Shown piece after piece: positions 22,931 to 32,269 of a stretch of DNA of 37,857 bases. Position numbers and translations under genes: made by a program. Each line of letters opens with the position of its first letter. Position 1 is the first letter of the stretch. The DNA lies in NCBI RefSeq assembly GCF_000380105.1, contig NZ_KB904453.1:1-37857 (forward strand), in the 5' to 3' direction. The notes under the pieces are model-generated. The model was given only the letters and a program-made list of their open reading frames with translations, was not told where the DNA came from and did no database searches. This DNA is from Streptococcus orisratti DSM 15617 (lineage in GTDB: Bacteria; Bacillota; Bacilli; Lactobacillales; Streptococcaceae).

Positions 22931-24325
22931 ATGAGTGTTCTCAAAGAATATCGAACAGTCAGCGAAGTTGTAGGTCCTCTGATGATTGTGGATCAAGTTG
23001 AAGGGATTCATTTTAATGAATTGGTGGAAATCAAACTGCATAATGGCGAAGTCCGTCAGGGGCAGGTATTAGAAGTCCACGAAGACAAAGCCATGGTACA
23101 GCTCTTTGAAGGATCTTCTGGGATTAATCTAGAAAAAGCAAAGGTTCGTTTTACAGGGCATCCGCTAGAATTGCCGGTGTCAGAAGATATGGTTGGGCGT
23201 ATTTTCAATGGGATGGGAAAACCAATCGATGGTGGACCAGAACTCATTCCTGAAAAATACCTAGATATTGATGGTCAGGCTATTAACCCAGTGGCGCGTG
23301 ACTATCCTGACGAATTCATTCAGACAGGAATTTCAGCGATTGACCATTTGAATACACTGGTTCGAGGGCAAAAATTGCCAGTGTTTTCAGGTTCAGGTCT
23401 GCCTCACAATGAATTAGCGGCGCAGATTGCCCGTCAGGCAACAGTCTTAAATTCGGATGAAAATTTTGCCGTTGTCTTTGCAGCGATGGGGATTACCTTT
23501 GAAGAAGCAGAATTTTTCATGAATGACCTTCGTCAAACGGGTGCCATTGATCGCTCGGTTCTCTTTATCAATTTGGCAAACGACCCTGCTATTGAACGTA
23601 TTGCGACACCACGTATTGCACTGACGACAGCCGAATATCTTGCCTACGAAAAAGACATGCACGTGCTAGTTATCATGACAGATATGACCAATTATTGCGA
23701 GGCTCTTCGTGAAGTATCAGCAGCTCGCCGTGAAGTGCCAGGCCGCCGTGGCTACCCAGGTTATCTTTACACCAACCTATCAACCCTTTACGAGCGTGCA
23801 GGTCGTTTGGTAGGGAAGAAGGGTTCTGTCACCCAAATTCCAATCTTGACCATGCCAGAAGATGACATTACCCACCCAATCCCTGATTTGACAGGCTACA
23901 TCACTGAAGGTCAAATTATTCTATCCCATGAACTTTACAACTCAGGCTATCGTCCGCCAATTAATGTGCTTCCTTCACTATCACGTTTAAAAGACAAGGG
24001 CTCTGGTGAGGGCAAGACGCGTGGCGACCATGCGGCAACCATGAATCAGCTTTTCGCGGCTTATGCTCAAGGTAAACAAGCGGCTGAATTGGCTGTTGTA
24101 CTGGGTGAGTCCGCCCTGTCAGAAACAGATAAACTGTATGTAAAATTCACCAAACGTTTTGAAGAAGAGTACATCAATCAAGGTTTCCAAACTAATCGCA
24201 ACATTGAGGAGACGCTTAATCTGGGCTGGGAATTGCTCTCTATCCTACCGCGTACGGAACTCAAGCGTATTAAGGACGATATGCTCGATTACTATCTGCC
24301 TCAGAAACAAGCAGATGCTGAGTAG
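22931..24325 (+). CDS. ntpB: V-type ATPase regulatory subunit B
   Basis: 464 residues. It alternates with NtpA in the hexameric head. In place of a Walker A lysine it has [16 protein letters not shown] (about residues 153-168), as expected for the non-catalytic subunit. [19 protein letters not shown] supplies residues reaching into the neighbouring active site. The length is normal. It starts one base after the ntpA stop, favouring equal amounts of both. Confidence 0.96.
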   Translation: MSVLKEYRTVSEVVGPLMIVDQVEGIHFNELVEIKLHNGEVRQGQVLEVHEDKAMVQLFEGSSGINLEKAKVRFTGHPLELPVSEDMVGRIFNGMGKPIDGGPELIPEKYLDIDGQAINPVARDYPDEFIQTGISAIDHLNTLVRGQKLPVFSGSGLPHNELAAQIARQATVLNSDENFAVVFAAMGITFEEAEFFMNDLRQTGAIDRSVLFINLANDPAIERIATPRIALTTAEYLAYEKDMHVLVIMTDMTNYCEALREVSAARREVPGRRGYPGYLYTNLSTLYERAGRLVGKKGSVTQIPILTMPEDDITHPIPDLTGYITEGQIILSHELYNSGYRPPINVLPSLSRLKDKGSGEGKTRGDHAATMNQLFAAYAQGKQAAELAVVLGESALSETDKLYVKFTKRFEEEYINQGFQTNRNIEETLNLGWELLSILPRTELKRIKDDMLDYYLPQKQADAE

Positions 24326-24344
24326 CCATGAGGAGGAGTAGCCT

Positions 24345-24968
24345 ATGGCACGATTAAATGTCAAACCCACGCGTATGGAATTGAGCAATCTCAAAAATCG
24401 TCTCAAAACCGCAACTCGTGGTCACAAGTTGCTCAAGGATAAGCGAGATGAACTCATGCGTCGTTTTGTTGATCTTATTCGTGAAAATAATAACCTTCGT
24501 AAAGAAGTTGAAGCGGCACTGGTGAGTAATATGCAGGACTTTGTCATGGCTAAATCATTGGAAAATAATGCCATGATTGAAGAAATGTTTTTGGTTCCGA
24601 CCAAGGAAGTTCAACTTTTCATCGAAACAGAAAACGTCATGAGCGTTAATGTTCCCAAGATGCATAGCCACATCGACAATCCCTATGGTGATGACAACGG
24701 GGACGTGGTGTATAGTTATCTTGCTTCCAATAGCGAGATGGATGCTACCCTCTTAGCTATGGAGGGGTTGGTGGGAAAATTGCTGCGCTTGGCAGAGGTT
24801 GAAAAATCTTGTCAGCTTATGGCTGATGAAATCGAGAAAACTCGCCGTCGCGTAAACGGATTGGAATATTCTACCATTCCCCAGTTGGAAGAAACAATAC
24901 ACTATATTGAACTCAAATTAGAAGAAGCTGAACGTGCCAATCTGGTACGTATCATGAAAGTTAAATAG
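24345..24968 (+). CDS. ntpD: V-type ATPase central shaft subunit D
   Basis: 207 residues. The beginning [20 protein letters not shown] and the long helices at both ends form the antiparallel coiled coil that rotates inside the head. The end [20 protein letters not shown] is highly typical. A GAGGAG ribosome site precedes the ATG. It is the last gene of the operon. The ntpH and ntpJ (potassium transporter) genes that follow in E. hirae are absent. Confidence 0.93.
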   Translation: MARLNVKPTRMELSNLKNRLKTATRGHKLLKDKRDELMRRFVDLIRENNNLRKEVEAALVSNMQDFVMAKSLENNAMIEEMFLVPTKEVQLFIETENVMSVNVPKMHSHIDNPYGDDNGDVVYSYLASNSEMDATLLAMEGLVGKLLRLAEVEKSCQLMADEIEKTRRRVNGLEYSTIPQLEETIHYIELKLEEAERANLVRIMKVK

Positions 24969-25008
24969 ACTTTTTATCAATTAGTGGGTTGATGGAAAAC
25001 TAATATCT

Positions 25009-25038
25009 AGAGAGGATGAAGGTACCCTCTCTTTCTTT
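25009..25038 (+). terminator. Terminator of the V-ATPase operon
   Basis: AGAGAGG and CCTCTCT form a 7-bp stem with a 10-nt loop, followed by TTCTTTAT. It lies 40 bp after the ntpD stop. Confidence 0.75.
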
Positions 25039-25219
25039 ATATCCAAAGCAATCAAAAACCGTTTTTTTTTTTTATTTTCATCTTCCTGAAGCCAAAAGTA
25101 TTGTGCTTAATGAGTTTGATAAGCTTATTTGTCACTTTAAGTTTGGAATTTAATGTTGTCAGACAAAACGTTGTCTTATTTATCTTTTGAATTGATTAAA
25201 ACTGTTTTAAGGAGTTGTA

Positions 25220-25323
25220 ATACTCAATGAAAATCAAAAGTAGCCTAGGAAACGAAGCCGACGATAGAACTTGAGTTCATCAAGGCAAGTTGACAACGGA
25301 TAATTTTGATTTTCGAAGAGTAT
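25220..25323 (+). repeat. 104-bp interspersed element with terminal inverted repeats
   Basis: The ends are imperfect 20-bp inverted repeats. The left is ATACTCAATGAAAATCAAAA. The right, read on the other strand, is ATACTCTTCGAAAATCAAAA. They differ mainly in the middle four bases. The inside is not coding. The ends match short repeats that I recall as common between genes in streptococci, so this is probably a copy of a small mobile or MITE-like repeat. Confidence 0.65.
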
Positions 25324-25365
25324 AAGAGAACCTATTTTGATGATACTTGACCTTTTTCACAGATT

Positions 25366-25420
25366 AAAACAACTCCACAATACCTTTAGAGGAAAGATAT
25401 TACAGAGTTGTTTTCTTTAT
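25366..25420 (+). terminator. Long-loop hairpin, possible terminator
   Basis: AAAACAACTC and GAGTTGTTTT pair perfectly over 10 bp with a 29-nt loop, followed by CTTTAT. The A-run and T-run edges suit either strand. On the reverse strand it could end transcripts reading out of the ABC transporter remnant. Confidence 0.45.
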
Positions 25421-25710
25421 CGTACAAAGTATTGATGTTTACCTCGAAAAAGTACAAGTTTTTCTGATTAGTTTCTCCTTAAAATAGATAAAATAACACG
25501 GTTCCTAAAATTAATTTTGTAAGGCAAAATCTTATTTTTCGCAGACTAAGAGCCTGTATCCACAAGCGAGGTGCTTTTATCTAAGAAATAGTTTTTCGCT
25601 AATCAAGGCAAGTTTTTTGAGGGAATACCGACTGTATTTTGAAAAAAACCAACGATGAGCAACTTAAAAACTAACCTTAGGTAGAAGTGTTGAACTGTGA
25701 ATACATAGCA

Positions 25711-26603
25711 TTAGCTTTTTACGATAGTAAGCTCTCCGTCTTTGATTTCCCAGATTTGGTCAAAGTATTTCAAAGCTTGATTTTGTCGGTGCAAGGTGAC
25801 AATGACTGAACTTGGCAAAGCCAGAACTTTCTTAATTCCGATTCAAACTGAAGAGCATCCAGTGCAGAAAAAGGCTCGTCCATAATAATTAAAGGACTTT
25901 TGCGGTTTTTCTCTCGATTGAGGTACATCCTCTGCTGTTGACCACCAGATAAGGACTGGGGAGGTGTATTTTCAAATGGAGAGTCACGAAATGTTGCATC
26001 AAAGGCTTCAAAAACTGTCACATTGTTTTTGTAACTAGAGATAAAGGTATGCTCTAGTTGTAAAATCAAGCCAAATCTCCCCCAGAGCTGTTTGGTAGCT
26101 TGACCGTCAATAAAAATTTGCCCTTGAAAATCTTCGTCCGTTCCATTTAAAATGTTAAGCAGGCTGCTCTTGCCAGAACCATTCTCACCAATAAGGGCAA
26201 TCTTGTCACCCTTGCTAATACTGGCGTAAGGGATAGTTAAGGTTAAATCCCCGAGCTGTTTGGAGATATTTTCCAAAGTAATTCTGTCAAATGAAAGCAA
26301 GGGATTTTGAACTGCTGGCTGGTGCTGTACAATATCCTGAAAACTTTTAAGTACAGGTTTGACAGATTCCAACATTTGCAGGTCGTACAGGATTTCCTGA
26401 ATTGGTTCTGAAAAGGCAGTGATATATCCCAAACTTGCCGCCACCTCAGGAATACCAATTTGGTGGTGATAAAGCGAGTGCGCCAAATAGATAAATAGGA
26501 CAATACTGATAAATTCAAAAGAAGCGCCTGTCAGAAGGAGTCCAGTGATTTTTGTCAGTCCGTAATGAAGGTATTTTTTCTGTAACTCTTTAAGGGCATT
26601 TTT
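25711..26603 (-). pseudogene. ABC transporter (exporter type, fused membrane and ATPase domains), decayed
   Basis: Reading starts inside the membrane domain (KNALKELQKKYLHYGLTK), directly after a stop codon, so the front of the gene is lost. The ATPase domain follows with Walker A GENGSGKSS, signature LSGGQQQR and Walker B LIIMDEP. Near 25837 a single-base frameshift occurs after ESELRK. The true C-terminus (LALPSSVIVTLHR, then IWEIKDGELTIVKS) continues in the next frame to a stop at 25711. The domain fusion is that of type B exporters. It lies opposite to and upstream of dltRS, but nothing shows a link to it. Confidence 0.85.
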
Positions 26604-26714
26604 TCACATGTACGACTTCATGAAGTTTTAGTTATTGCCTTGAGACAACTTAAGTTTTGATTTTTAGCTTGGTTAAAGATGGTACGGCTAAAAAATGTCT
26701 TTGTTTTGTGATTT

Positions 26715-26723
26715 TGTTATAAT
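26715..26723 (+). promoter_or_regulatory. Extended -10 promoter for dltRS
   Basis: TGTTATAAT is a perfect extended -10 (TGn plus TATAAT). The start would give a leader of about 120 nt before dltR. A second weaker -10 (TATACT, 26816-26821) lies closer to the gene, also without a clear -35. Confidence 0.5.
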
Positions 26724-26734
26724 TAAGAGCGCTG

Positions 26735-26774
26735 TTTTAAGGAGGTAAAAAAACGAAGGGATACCACCTTAAAA
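26735..26774 (+). promoter_or_regulatory. Hairpin holding a ribosome-binding sequence in the dltR leader
   Basis: TTTTAAGGAGGT (26735-26746) pairs at 11 of 12 positions with ACCACCTTAAAA (26763-26774). The left arm is a perfect ribosome site, but no start codon follows it at a useful distance. It may be a regulatory fold or the remains of a lost small gene. Confidence 0.4.
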
Positions 26775-26848
26775 GATTTCTTAAAAATTTCAAGGTTATT
26801 TCAATTTTGAACGATTATACTAATACTGGTTTATGATAGGAGGGCATT

Positions 26849-27523
26849 ATGCGCATTTTGGTTGTTGAAGATGAGTGTGGTATTGCAGAAGCGATTCAGG
26901 CAATTTTAGAGAGCAATCATTATGAGGTAGATCTGGCTTTTGATGGTGAATCAGGGTTGGATTACATTTTAACAGGGCTTTATGATTTAATCTTGTTGGA
27001 TATCATGCTACCAAAAGTAGATGGTGTAACAATTTTGAAGCGAGTGCGCCACTTGGGAATGGAAATTCCAATCATTTTTCTGACAGCTAAGTCTCAGCTG
27101 GAGGATCGTGTCGCTGGTCTAGATTTAGGAGCTGACGATTATATGACAAAACCATTTGAAGCCGAAGAATTACTTGCACGAATTCGGGTAAGAACTCGCC
27201 AATCTTCAGTTACTAAGCTTAATCATTTTAAAATGGGGAATCTTATTTTAAATTCAGATACGCGTGAATTGACATCTGGCGATCATAGCGTCAAACTATC
27301 TAATAAAGAATTTCTGCTCATGGAAACTTTCCTTCGCAACCCCAAACAGATTATTCCCAAAAATCAACTGATTATGAAAGTGTGGGGACCTTTGGACGAA
27401 TCAGACTATAATCAACTAGAAGTGTTTATTTCCTTTTTACGAAAGAAGCTACGCTTTTTAAAGGCGAATATTGCTATCAAGACTACTAAAGGAGTCGGTT
27501 ACTCTATCGAGGAGGAAGGCTAG
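26849..27523 (+). CDS. dltR: OmpR-type response regulator DltR
   Basis: 224 residues. The receiver domain (1-115) has the acidic pocket (Glu7, Asp8), phospho-acceptor Asp51 in LLDIMLPKVDG, Thr80 and Lys102. A winged-helix DNA-binding domain (about 125-222) follows with LSNKEFLLMETFL. AGGAGG precedes the ATG. Its stop overlaps the start of the kinase gene by 1 bp. The name follows from position: in Streptococcus agalactiae a dltRS pair directly precedes dltABCD and regulates it when surface charge changes. Confidence 0.88.
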   Translation: MRILVVEDECGIAEAIQAILESNHYEVDLAFDGESGLDYILTGLYDLILLDIMLPKVDGVTILKRVRHLGMEIPIIFLTAKSQLEDRVAGLDLGADDYMTKPFEAEELLARIRVRTRQSSVTKLNHFKMGNLILNSDTRELTSGDHSVKLSNKEFLLMETFLRNPKQIIPKNQLIMKVWGPLDESDYNQLEVFISFLRKKLRFLKANIAIKTTKGVGYSIEEEG

Positions 27524-28683
27524 TGCTAAATAATTTACGGCGAAAATTTGTCATTATCACAATGTCTATGCTGGCTGGAATGATCATGATATTATTTATC
27601 ATAAGCAACCGCTATGATAGATACTGGGATGAATATGATACTCACCGCATCGTGCAGATGGTGGCAAATAATGGCTATCTTAATAATGGTTCTGGAGAAG
27701 CCCTTGCCCTTGTTAGGATTGATGCTGAGAGTCATATTACCATTGATGTAAACGACACAGATTTAACTAATAAGGAAGTAAAAACAATTAGCCAGTCCTT
27801 ATTGAAAAAAGGGAAAAAAGGTTGGAAATGGCGGGATATCATCTATTCTTTAAAAGAAAAGAAAGATGGCTCTTGGCAACTGGTTTTCATTGATTTGGAA
27901 AGTTATTCGGTTTCTTACGGACAAGTTTTTCTGACGATTGTTTTTACGGTATTTGGTTTTCTACTTCTGACAGGTGTTAGTATCTATCTATCACGTTTTA
28001 TCACTCAACCGGCTCAAGCAGCCATCAACCGAGAAAAGCAATTTGTGTCTGATGCTAGTCATGAGTTAAAAACCCCCATTGCTTCCATTCGTGCCAATGC
28101 TCAGGTTTTGCAAAATAAAATCAAGCCAAATCGTTATCTAGAACACATTCTTTCAGAAACCAAGCGGATGGAAAATTTAGTACAAGACTTACTAGGCCTC
28201 TCAAAGTTAGATGAGAAACAAGGTGACATCAATTTTAGCGATGTCAATTTATCAGAAATCTGTGAAGAACTGACCTTGAATTATGAAAGTTTAGCTTATG
28301 AAGAGGGCAAATTGATTGAGTCAGACATTGTCGAAGATATTCGAGTATTAGGTCAAGATTCCCAACTAAAGCAGCTAATCACTATCCTTCTTGACAATGC
28401 CATCAAATATTCTTTGGATCAAAGTACGATACGGATTAGTTTGACACAGGAAAAAAAGAAAGCAGTTTTACAGGTGTCTAACCCTAGTCCAAGCTATTCC
28501 CAAGAAGTTATGGATTCTTTGTTTGAAAGATTTTACCAAGTAGAGGGTTCTCATCATAGCTTTTCAAGCTTTGGACTTGGTTTGGCGATTGCCAAAGCCA
28601 TTGTCACCAAGCACAAGGGGGAAATTACTGCTATTCAAGACCATGGGAACATGATTTTTACTGTTCATCTACCAATTAAATAA
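27523..28683 (+). CDS. dltS: Sensor histidine kinase DltS
   Basis: 386 residues from a GTG overlapping the dltR stop. There are two membrane helices (about 9-28 and 134-156) with about 105 residues of extracellular sensor between. Phospho-acceptor His180 is in SDASHELKTPIAS. The ATPase domain has N box LLDNAIKYS and G box FGLGLAIAKAIV. Ten bases separate it from dltX, so sensor and target genes may also be read together. Confidence 0.9.
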   Translation: MLNNLRRKFVIITMSMLAGMIMILFIISNRYDRYWDEYDTHRIVQMVANNGYLNNGSGEALALVRIDAESHITIDVNDTDLTNKEVKTISQSLLKKGKKGWKWRDIIYSLKEKKDGSWQLVFIDLESYSVSYGQVFLTIVFTVFGFLLLTGVSIYLSRFITQPAQAAINREKQFVSDASHELKTPIASIRANAQVLQNKIKPNRYLEHILSETKRMENLVQDLLGLSKLDEKQGDINFSDVNLSEICEELTLNYESLAYEEGKLIESDIVEDIRVLGQDSQLKQLITILLDNAIKYSLDQSTIRISLTQEKKKAVLQVSNPSPSYSQEVMDSLFERFYQVEGSHHSFSSFGLGLAIAKAIVTKHKGEITAIQDHGNMIFTVHLPIK

Positions 28684-28693
28684 GGAGTTTACA

Positions 28694-28816
28694 ATGAAAG
28701 ATGTGGGTCAATTTATATTAAAAACCGTGTTTTACTTTTTTATATTTCTAGTCCTAATCTACTTTTTCAGTTATCTTGGTCACGGTCAAGGTAGTTTTAT
28801 CTATAATGAATTCTAG
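28694..28816 (+). CDS. dltX: DltX, small membrane peptide of the D-alanylation system
   Basis: 40 residues ([10 protein letters not shown] to FIYNEF) with one membrane helix in the middle. The C-terminal FxYNEF motif is the hallmark of DltX, which works with DltB and DltD in passing D-alanine to teichoic acid outside the cell. A good ribosome site (AAGGAG) lies 7 bp before the ATG. It is easily missed because of its size. The gene ends 14 bp before dltA. Confidence 0.9.
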   Translation: MKDVGQFILKTVFYFFIFLVLIYFFSYLGHGQGSFIYNEF

Positions 28817-28830
28817 AAAGGTTTGTATTC

Positions 28831-30369
28831 ATGTTACAGGATATGATTGAAACGATTGAGCAACTAGCTCAAACTCAGGGAGATTTTCCAGTTTATAATA
28901 TTTTAGGAGAGGTTCATACTTACGGAGATTTGAAAGCAGACTCGGATTCCCTTGCGGCCTATATTGATTTTCTAAAGGTAACTCCAAAATCACCAGTGCT
29001 CGTTTTTGGAGGTCAAGAATACGAGATGCTAGCGACTTTTGTGGCCTTAACAAAAGCTGGTCATGCTTATATTCCAGTGGATCAGCACTCGGCCCTGGAG
29101 CGTATTGAGTCTATTGTTGAGATAGCCGAGCCGAGCCTTATTATCGCCGTGGGGGACTTTCCGATAGATGCAAGGGAAGTTCCAATACTTGATTTGGCTC
29201 AGCTTCAAGATATTTTTGCACAAAAGGCGACCTATCAACTTAGTCACTCTGTGAAGGGAGATGATAATTATTACATCATCTTTACATCTGGAACAACTGG
29301 TAAACCTAAAGGCGTTCAAATCTCGCATGATAACTTGTTGAGTTTCACGAATTGGATGATAGAAGCAGAAGCCTTCTCAGTTCCAGAGCGTCCACAAATG
29401 TTAGCGCAGCCACCTTATTCTTTTGATTTATCGGTCATGTATTGGGCACCAACCTTGGCTAAGGGTGGGACACTATATGCCTTGCCAAAAGAATTAACAA
29501 CTGATTTCAAGCAGCTTTTTAAAACTATCAATCAACTACCGATAGAAGTTTGGACCTCAACACCATCTTTTGTAGATATGGCCATGTTATCCAATGATTT
29601 TAATGCTGAAACTCTACCTCAATTGACACATTTTTATTTTGATGGAGAGGAATTGACGGTGAAAACTGCTCAGAAACTTCGCCAACGTTTTCCAAATGCC
29701 AGAATCGTCAATGCCTATGGGCCTACAGAGGCAACCGTAGCCTTATCAGCGGTGGCCATCACAGATGAGATGTTAGAAAACTGCAGACGTCTTCCAATTG
29801 GCTATACGAAAACCGATTCACCAACTTTTATCATTGATGAAGATGGTAATAAGTTGGCCAATGGTCAGCAAGGTGAAATTATTATTGCTGGACCAGCGGT
29901 TTCAAAAGGATACCTCAATAATCCTGAAAAAACAGCGGAAGCTTTTTTCGAGATAGATGGCCTCCCTGCCTATCATACTGGAGATTTGGGTTCAATGTCA
30001 GATGAGGGGTTGCTTCTCTATGGCGGACGCATGGATTTTCAAATTAAATTTAATGGCTATCGTATTGAACTTGAGGATGTTTCTCAAAATTTAAATAAAT
30101 CACACTATATCAAGTCGGCTGTCGCTGTGCCACGCTATAACAAAGATCATAAGGTACAAAACCTCCTGGCCTACGTTGTACTTAAAGAAGGTGTTGCATC
30201 GCAATTTGATAGAGAAATAGACATCACCAAGGCTATCAAAGAAGAATTGAAAGACATCATGATGGACTACATGATGCCATCAAAGTTTTTGTACCGTGAT
30301 AGCTTGCCATTGACGCCAAATGGAAAGATTGATATTAAGGGGCTTATGAATGAGGTGAATTCACGATGA
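28831..30369 (+). CDS. dltA: D-alanine--D-alanyl carrier protein ligase DltA
   Basis: 512 residues, typical of this adenylating enzyme. The ATP loop is [13 protein letters not shown] (about 150-162). [13 protein letters not shown] and YHTGDLG are further family motifs, and the catalytic lysine is in [12 protein letters not shown] near the end. It activates D-alanine and loads it on DltC in the cytoplasm. Its last codons overlap the start of dltB by 4 bp. Confidence 0.96.
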   Translation: MLQDMIETIEQLAQTQGDFPVYNILGEVHTYGDLKADSDSLAAYIDFLKVTPKSPVLVFGGQEYEMLATFVALTKAGHAYIPVDQHSALERIESIVEIAEPSLIIAVGDFPIDAREVPILDLAQLQDIFAQKATYQLSHSVKGDDNYYIIFTSGTTGKPKGVQISHDNLLSFTNWMIEAEAFSVPERPQMLAQPPYSFDLSVMYWAPTLAKGGTLYALPKELTTDFKQLFKTINQLPIEVWTSTPSFVDMAMLSNDFNAETLPQLTHFYFDGEELTVKTAQKLRQRFPNARIVNAYGPTEATVALSAVAITDEMLENCRRLPIGYTKTDSPTFIIDEDGNKLANGQQGEIIIAGPAVSKGYLNNPEKTAEAFFEIDGLPAYHTGDLGSMSDEGLLLYGGRMDFQIKFNGYRIELEDVSQNLNKSHYIKSAVAVPRYNKDHKVQNLLAYVVLKEGVASQFDREIDITKAIKEELKDIMMDYMMPSKFLYRDSLPLTPNGKIDIKGLMNEVNSR

Positions 30370-31628
30370 TTGATTTTCTCCATCATCTGCCTCACTTAGA
30401 GGCTTATGGTAATCCTCAATATTTTGTCTACTTGATAATAACGGTTTTGCCTATTTTTATCGGTCTCTTTTTCAAAAAACGTTTTCCAGTTTATGAAGCT
30501 CTAGTTAGTCTTGCTTTTATTGTTCTCATGCTGACGGGTAAACACCTTAATCAACTGGTTTCGCTTCTAGCTTACGTGGTCTGGCAGATTGTTCTGGTTT
30601 ACAGTTATAAGTTTTATCGCAAGGCGCGTGATAATAAGTGGATCTTTTATTTCTGGGTCTTTTTAGCAATCTTACCGCTGGCTGTTGTGAAAATCAATCC
30701 ACTGATGGAAGCCAACACTCATGCTTCACTGTTTGGTTTCTTAGGGATTTCTTATCTGACATTTCGTTCAGTTGGTATGATTATGGAAATGCGTGATGGT
30801 ACGCTAACAGATTTTACTCTCTGGCAATTTTTACGATTCTTACTTTTTATGCCGACATTTTCTAGTGGTCCCATTGATCGTTTTAAACGATTTAATGACG
30901 ACTATGAGAAAATACCTGAGCGAGATGATTTATTAGACATGTTAGAACAATCCGTTCGTTACATGATGCTAGGCTTTCTGTATAAGTTTATTTTGGCCTA
31001 CATTTTAGGGCAAGTACTTATGCCGCCTCTTAGAGAAATTGCTTTGCAGTTAGGTGGTATTTTCAATTTACCAACCTTAGGCATCATGTATGTTTATGGT
31101 TTGGATCTTTTCTTTGATTTTGCAGGTTACAGCATGTTTGCGCTGGCTATTTCAAATTTGATGGGAATTAGAAGTCCTGCTAACTTCAATCAACCGTTTA
31201 AATCTCGTGATTTAAAAGAATTTTGGAATCGTTGGCATATGAGTCTATCGTTTTGGTTCCGAGACTTTGTTTTCATGCGTTTGGTGAAGGTTTTGGTAAA
31301 ACATAAGGTCTTTAAAAACCGTAATGTCACTTCCAGTGTTGCCTATATTGTTAATATGTTGATAATGGGATTTTGGCATGGCGTGACATGGTATTACATT
31401 GCCTACGGTCTCTTCCACGGTATTGGCTTAGTCATCAATGACTGGTGGTTACGTAAGAAGAAAAAAATCAATAAAGAACGCAAAAACAAAGGACAAGCGC
31501 CACTGCCAGATAATAGATGGACCAAGGCCTTGGGGATTTTTATCACTTTTAACGTGGTCATGTTGTCCTTCTTGCTCTTTTCAGGCTTTTTAGATCAATT
31601 ATGGTTTCCAAAACCGATGAAACCTTAG
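30366..31628 (+). CDS. dltB: D-alanyl transfer protein DltB (MBOAT family)
   Basis: 420 residues with about eleven or more membrane segments. The catalytic MBOAT histidine lies in [14 protein letters not shown] (about residue 338), and [22 protein letters not shown] is a strongly conserved family block. It takes D-alanine from DltC and passes it across the membrane. In most genomes dltC follows at once. Here 401 bp of non-coding repeat DNA intervene. Confidence 0.96.
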   Translation: MIDFLHHLPHLEAYGNPQYFVYLIITVLPIFIGLFFKKRFPVYEALVSLAFIVLMLTGKHLNQLVSLLAYVVWQIVLVYSYKFYRKARDNKWIFYFWVFLAILPLAVVKINPLMEANTHASLFGFLGISYLTFRSVGMIMEMRDGTLTDFTLWQFLRFLLFMPTFSSGPIDRFKRFNDDYEKIPERDDLLDMLEQSVRYMMLGFLYKFILAYILGQVLMPPLREIALQLGGIFNLPTLGIMYVYGLDLFFDFAGYSMFALAISNLMGIRSPANFNQPFKSRDLKEFWNRWHMSLSFWFRDFVFMRLVKVLVKHKVFKNRNVTSSVAYIVNMLIMGFWHGVTWYYIAYGLFHGIGLVINDWWLRKKKKINKERKNKGQAPLPDNRWTKALGIFITFNVVMLSFLLFSGFLDQLWFPKPMKP

Positions 31629-31698
31629 TGTGTTTACAGAGTTTTTGTTTAGGTGACTAACGTTCTTTAAAAGCTGAAACGACACATGTTAACGTAAT

Positions 31699-31804
31699 AT
31701 GGGCTAAACGCTACATCAAAAAGATAGGGAGTCTAGAGTTTTTAGGCCTCTTCGTACATCTCCTATCATGACTTTGTGTTTCTGACGCCCTTTTGTATCT
31801 TAAT
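31699..31804 (+). repeat. Repeat unit 1 in the dltB-dltC gap
   Basis: It begins ATGGGCTAAA and ends TTCTGACGCCCTTTTGTATC plus TTAAT. The same start and end sequences bound unit 2 downstream. The middle is different and includes arms that can pair (AGATAGG with CCTATC). Confidence 0.55.
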
Positions 31805-31812
31805 AACTGAAC

Positions 31813-32012
31813 ATGGGCTAAAAGCGTCGTGAAAAAGGGATTATCGAAATAAGATTTATTTCATTTTCCTTAACGTCGTAGACGTCCGATCTTTCTTTGA
31901 CATTGTTTGTGAAAGGTCTAGTCGTCTTGACGGGGGTGCGTCTACAAAATCGAAGATTTTGGACTTACCGTCTATTTTCATCACGCTTTCTGAGTGCCCT
32001 TTGTATCTTAAT
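31813..32012 (+). repeat. Repeat unit 2 in the dltB-dltC gap, with inverted ends
   Basis: It begins ATGGGCTAAA and ends TTCTGAGTGCCCTTTGTATC plus TTAAT. Near the ends AAAGCGTCGTGAAAA faces TTTTCATCACGCTTT, which match at 13 of 15 positions as inverted repeats. Inside, GTAGACG faces CGTCTAC, and CAAAATC-GAA-GATTTTG (31945-31961) is a perfect small hairpin. The whole unit can fold into a branched RNA. It has no coding frame. Confidence 0.55.
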
Positions 32013-32029
32013 TAAAGGAGTTTATAATA

Positions 32030-32269
32030 ATGGATGTAACAGCAGAAGTATTAGCAATTTTTGATGATCTTTTTATGGAAGATGTCTCTGATATGATGGA
32101 TGAGGATTTGTACGATGCCGGTGTACTTGACAGTATGGGTACGGTTGAGTTAATTGTTGAATTGGAAGGGCATTTTGATATCAACATTCCAGTTTCAGAA
32201 TTCGGTCGTAATGATTGGAACACTGCTAATAAAATTATTGCAGGGATAGAGGAGCTTCGTCATGCTTAA
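32030..32269 (+). CDS. dltC: D-alanyl carrier protein DltC
   Basis: 79 residues, acidic and helical. The phosphopantetheine attachment site is Ser35 in [11 protein letters not shown]. It carries activated D-alanine from DltA to DltB. It has its own good ribosome site (AAAGGAG) and overlaps dltD by 8 bp. Confidence 0.95.
   Translation: MDVTAEVLAIFDDLFMEDVSDMMDEDLYDAGVLDSMGTVELIVELEGHFDINIPVSEFGRNDWNTANKIIAGIEELRHA

Larger units (their letters stand above)
24969..25710. other. 742-bp region without genes
   Basis: It holds the V-ATPase terminator, a run of 13 or so T residues near 25060, the 104-bp repeat and the 25366 hairpin. I see no credible open frame on either strand. The stretch 25430-25700 contains AATCAAGGCAAGTTTTTTGA, which partly resembles the inside of the 104-bp repeat (ATCAAGGCAAGTT), so it may be an older repeat fragment. 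Confidence 0.6.

Noticed and set aside
25055..25075. Long T-run as a separate terminator
   Set aside because: No stem precedes it; the hairpin at 25009 already accounts for termination.
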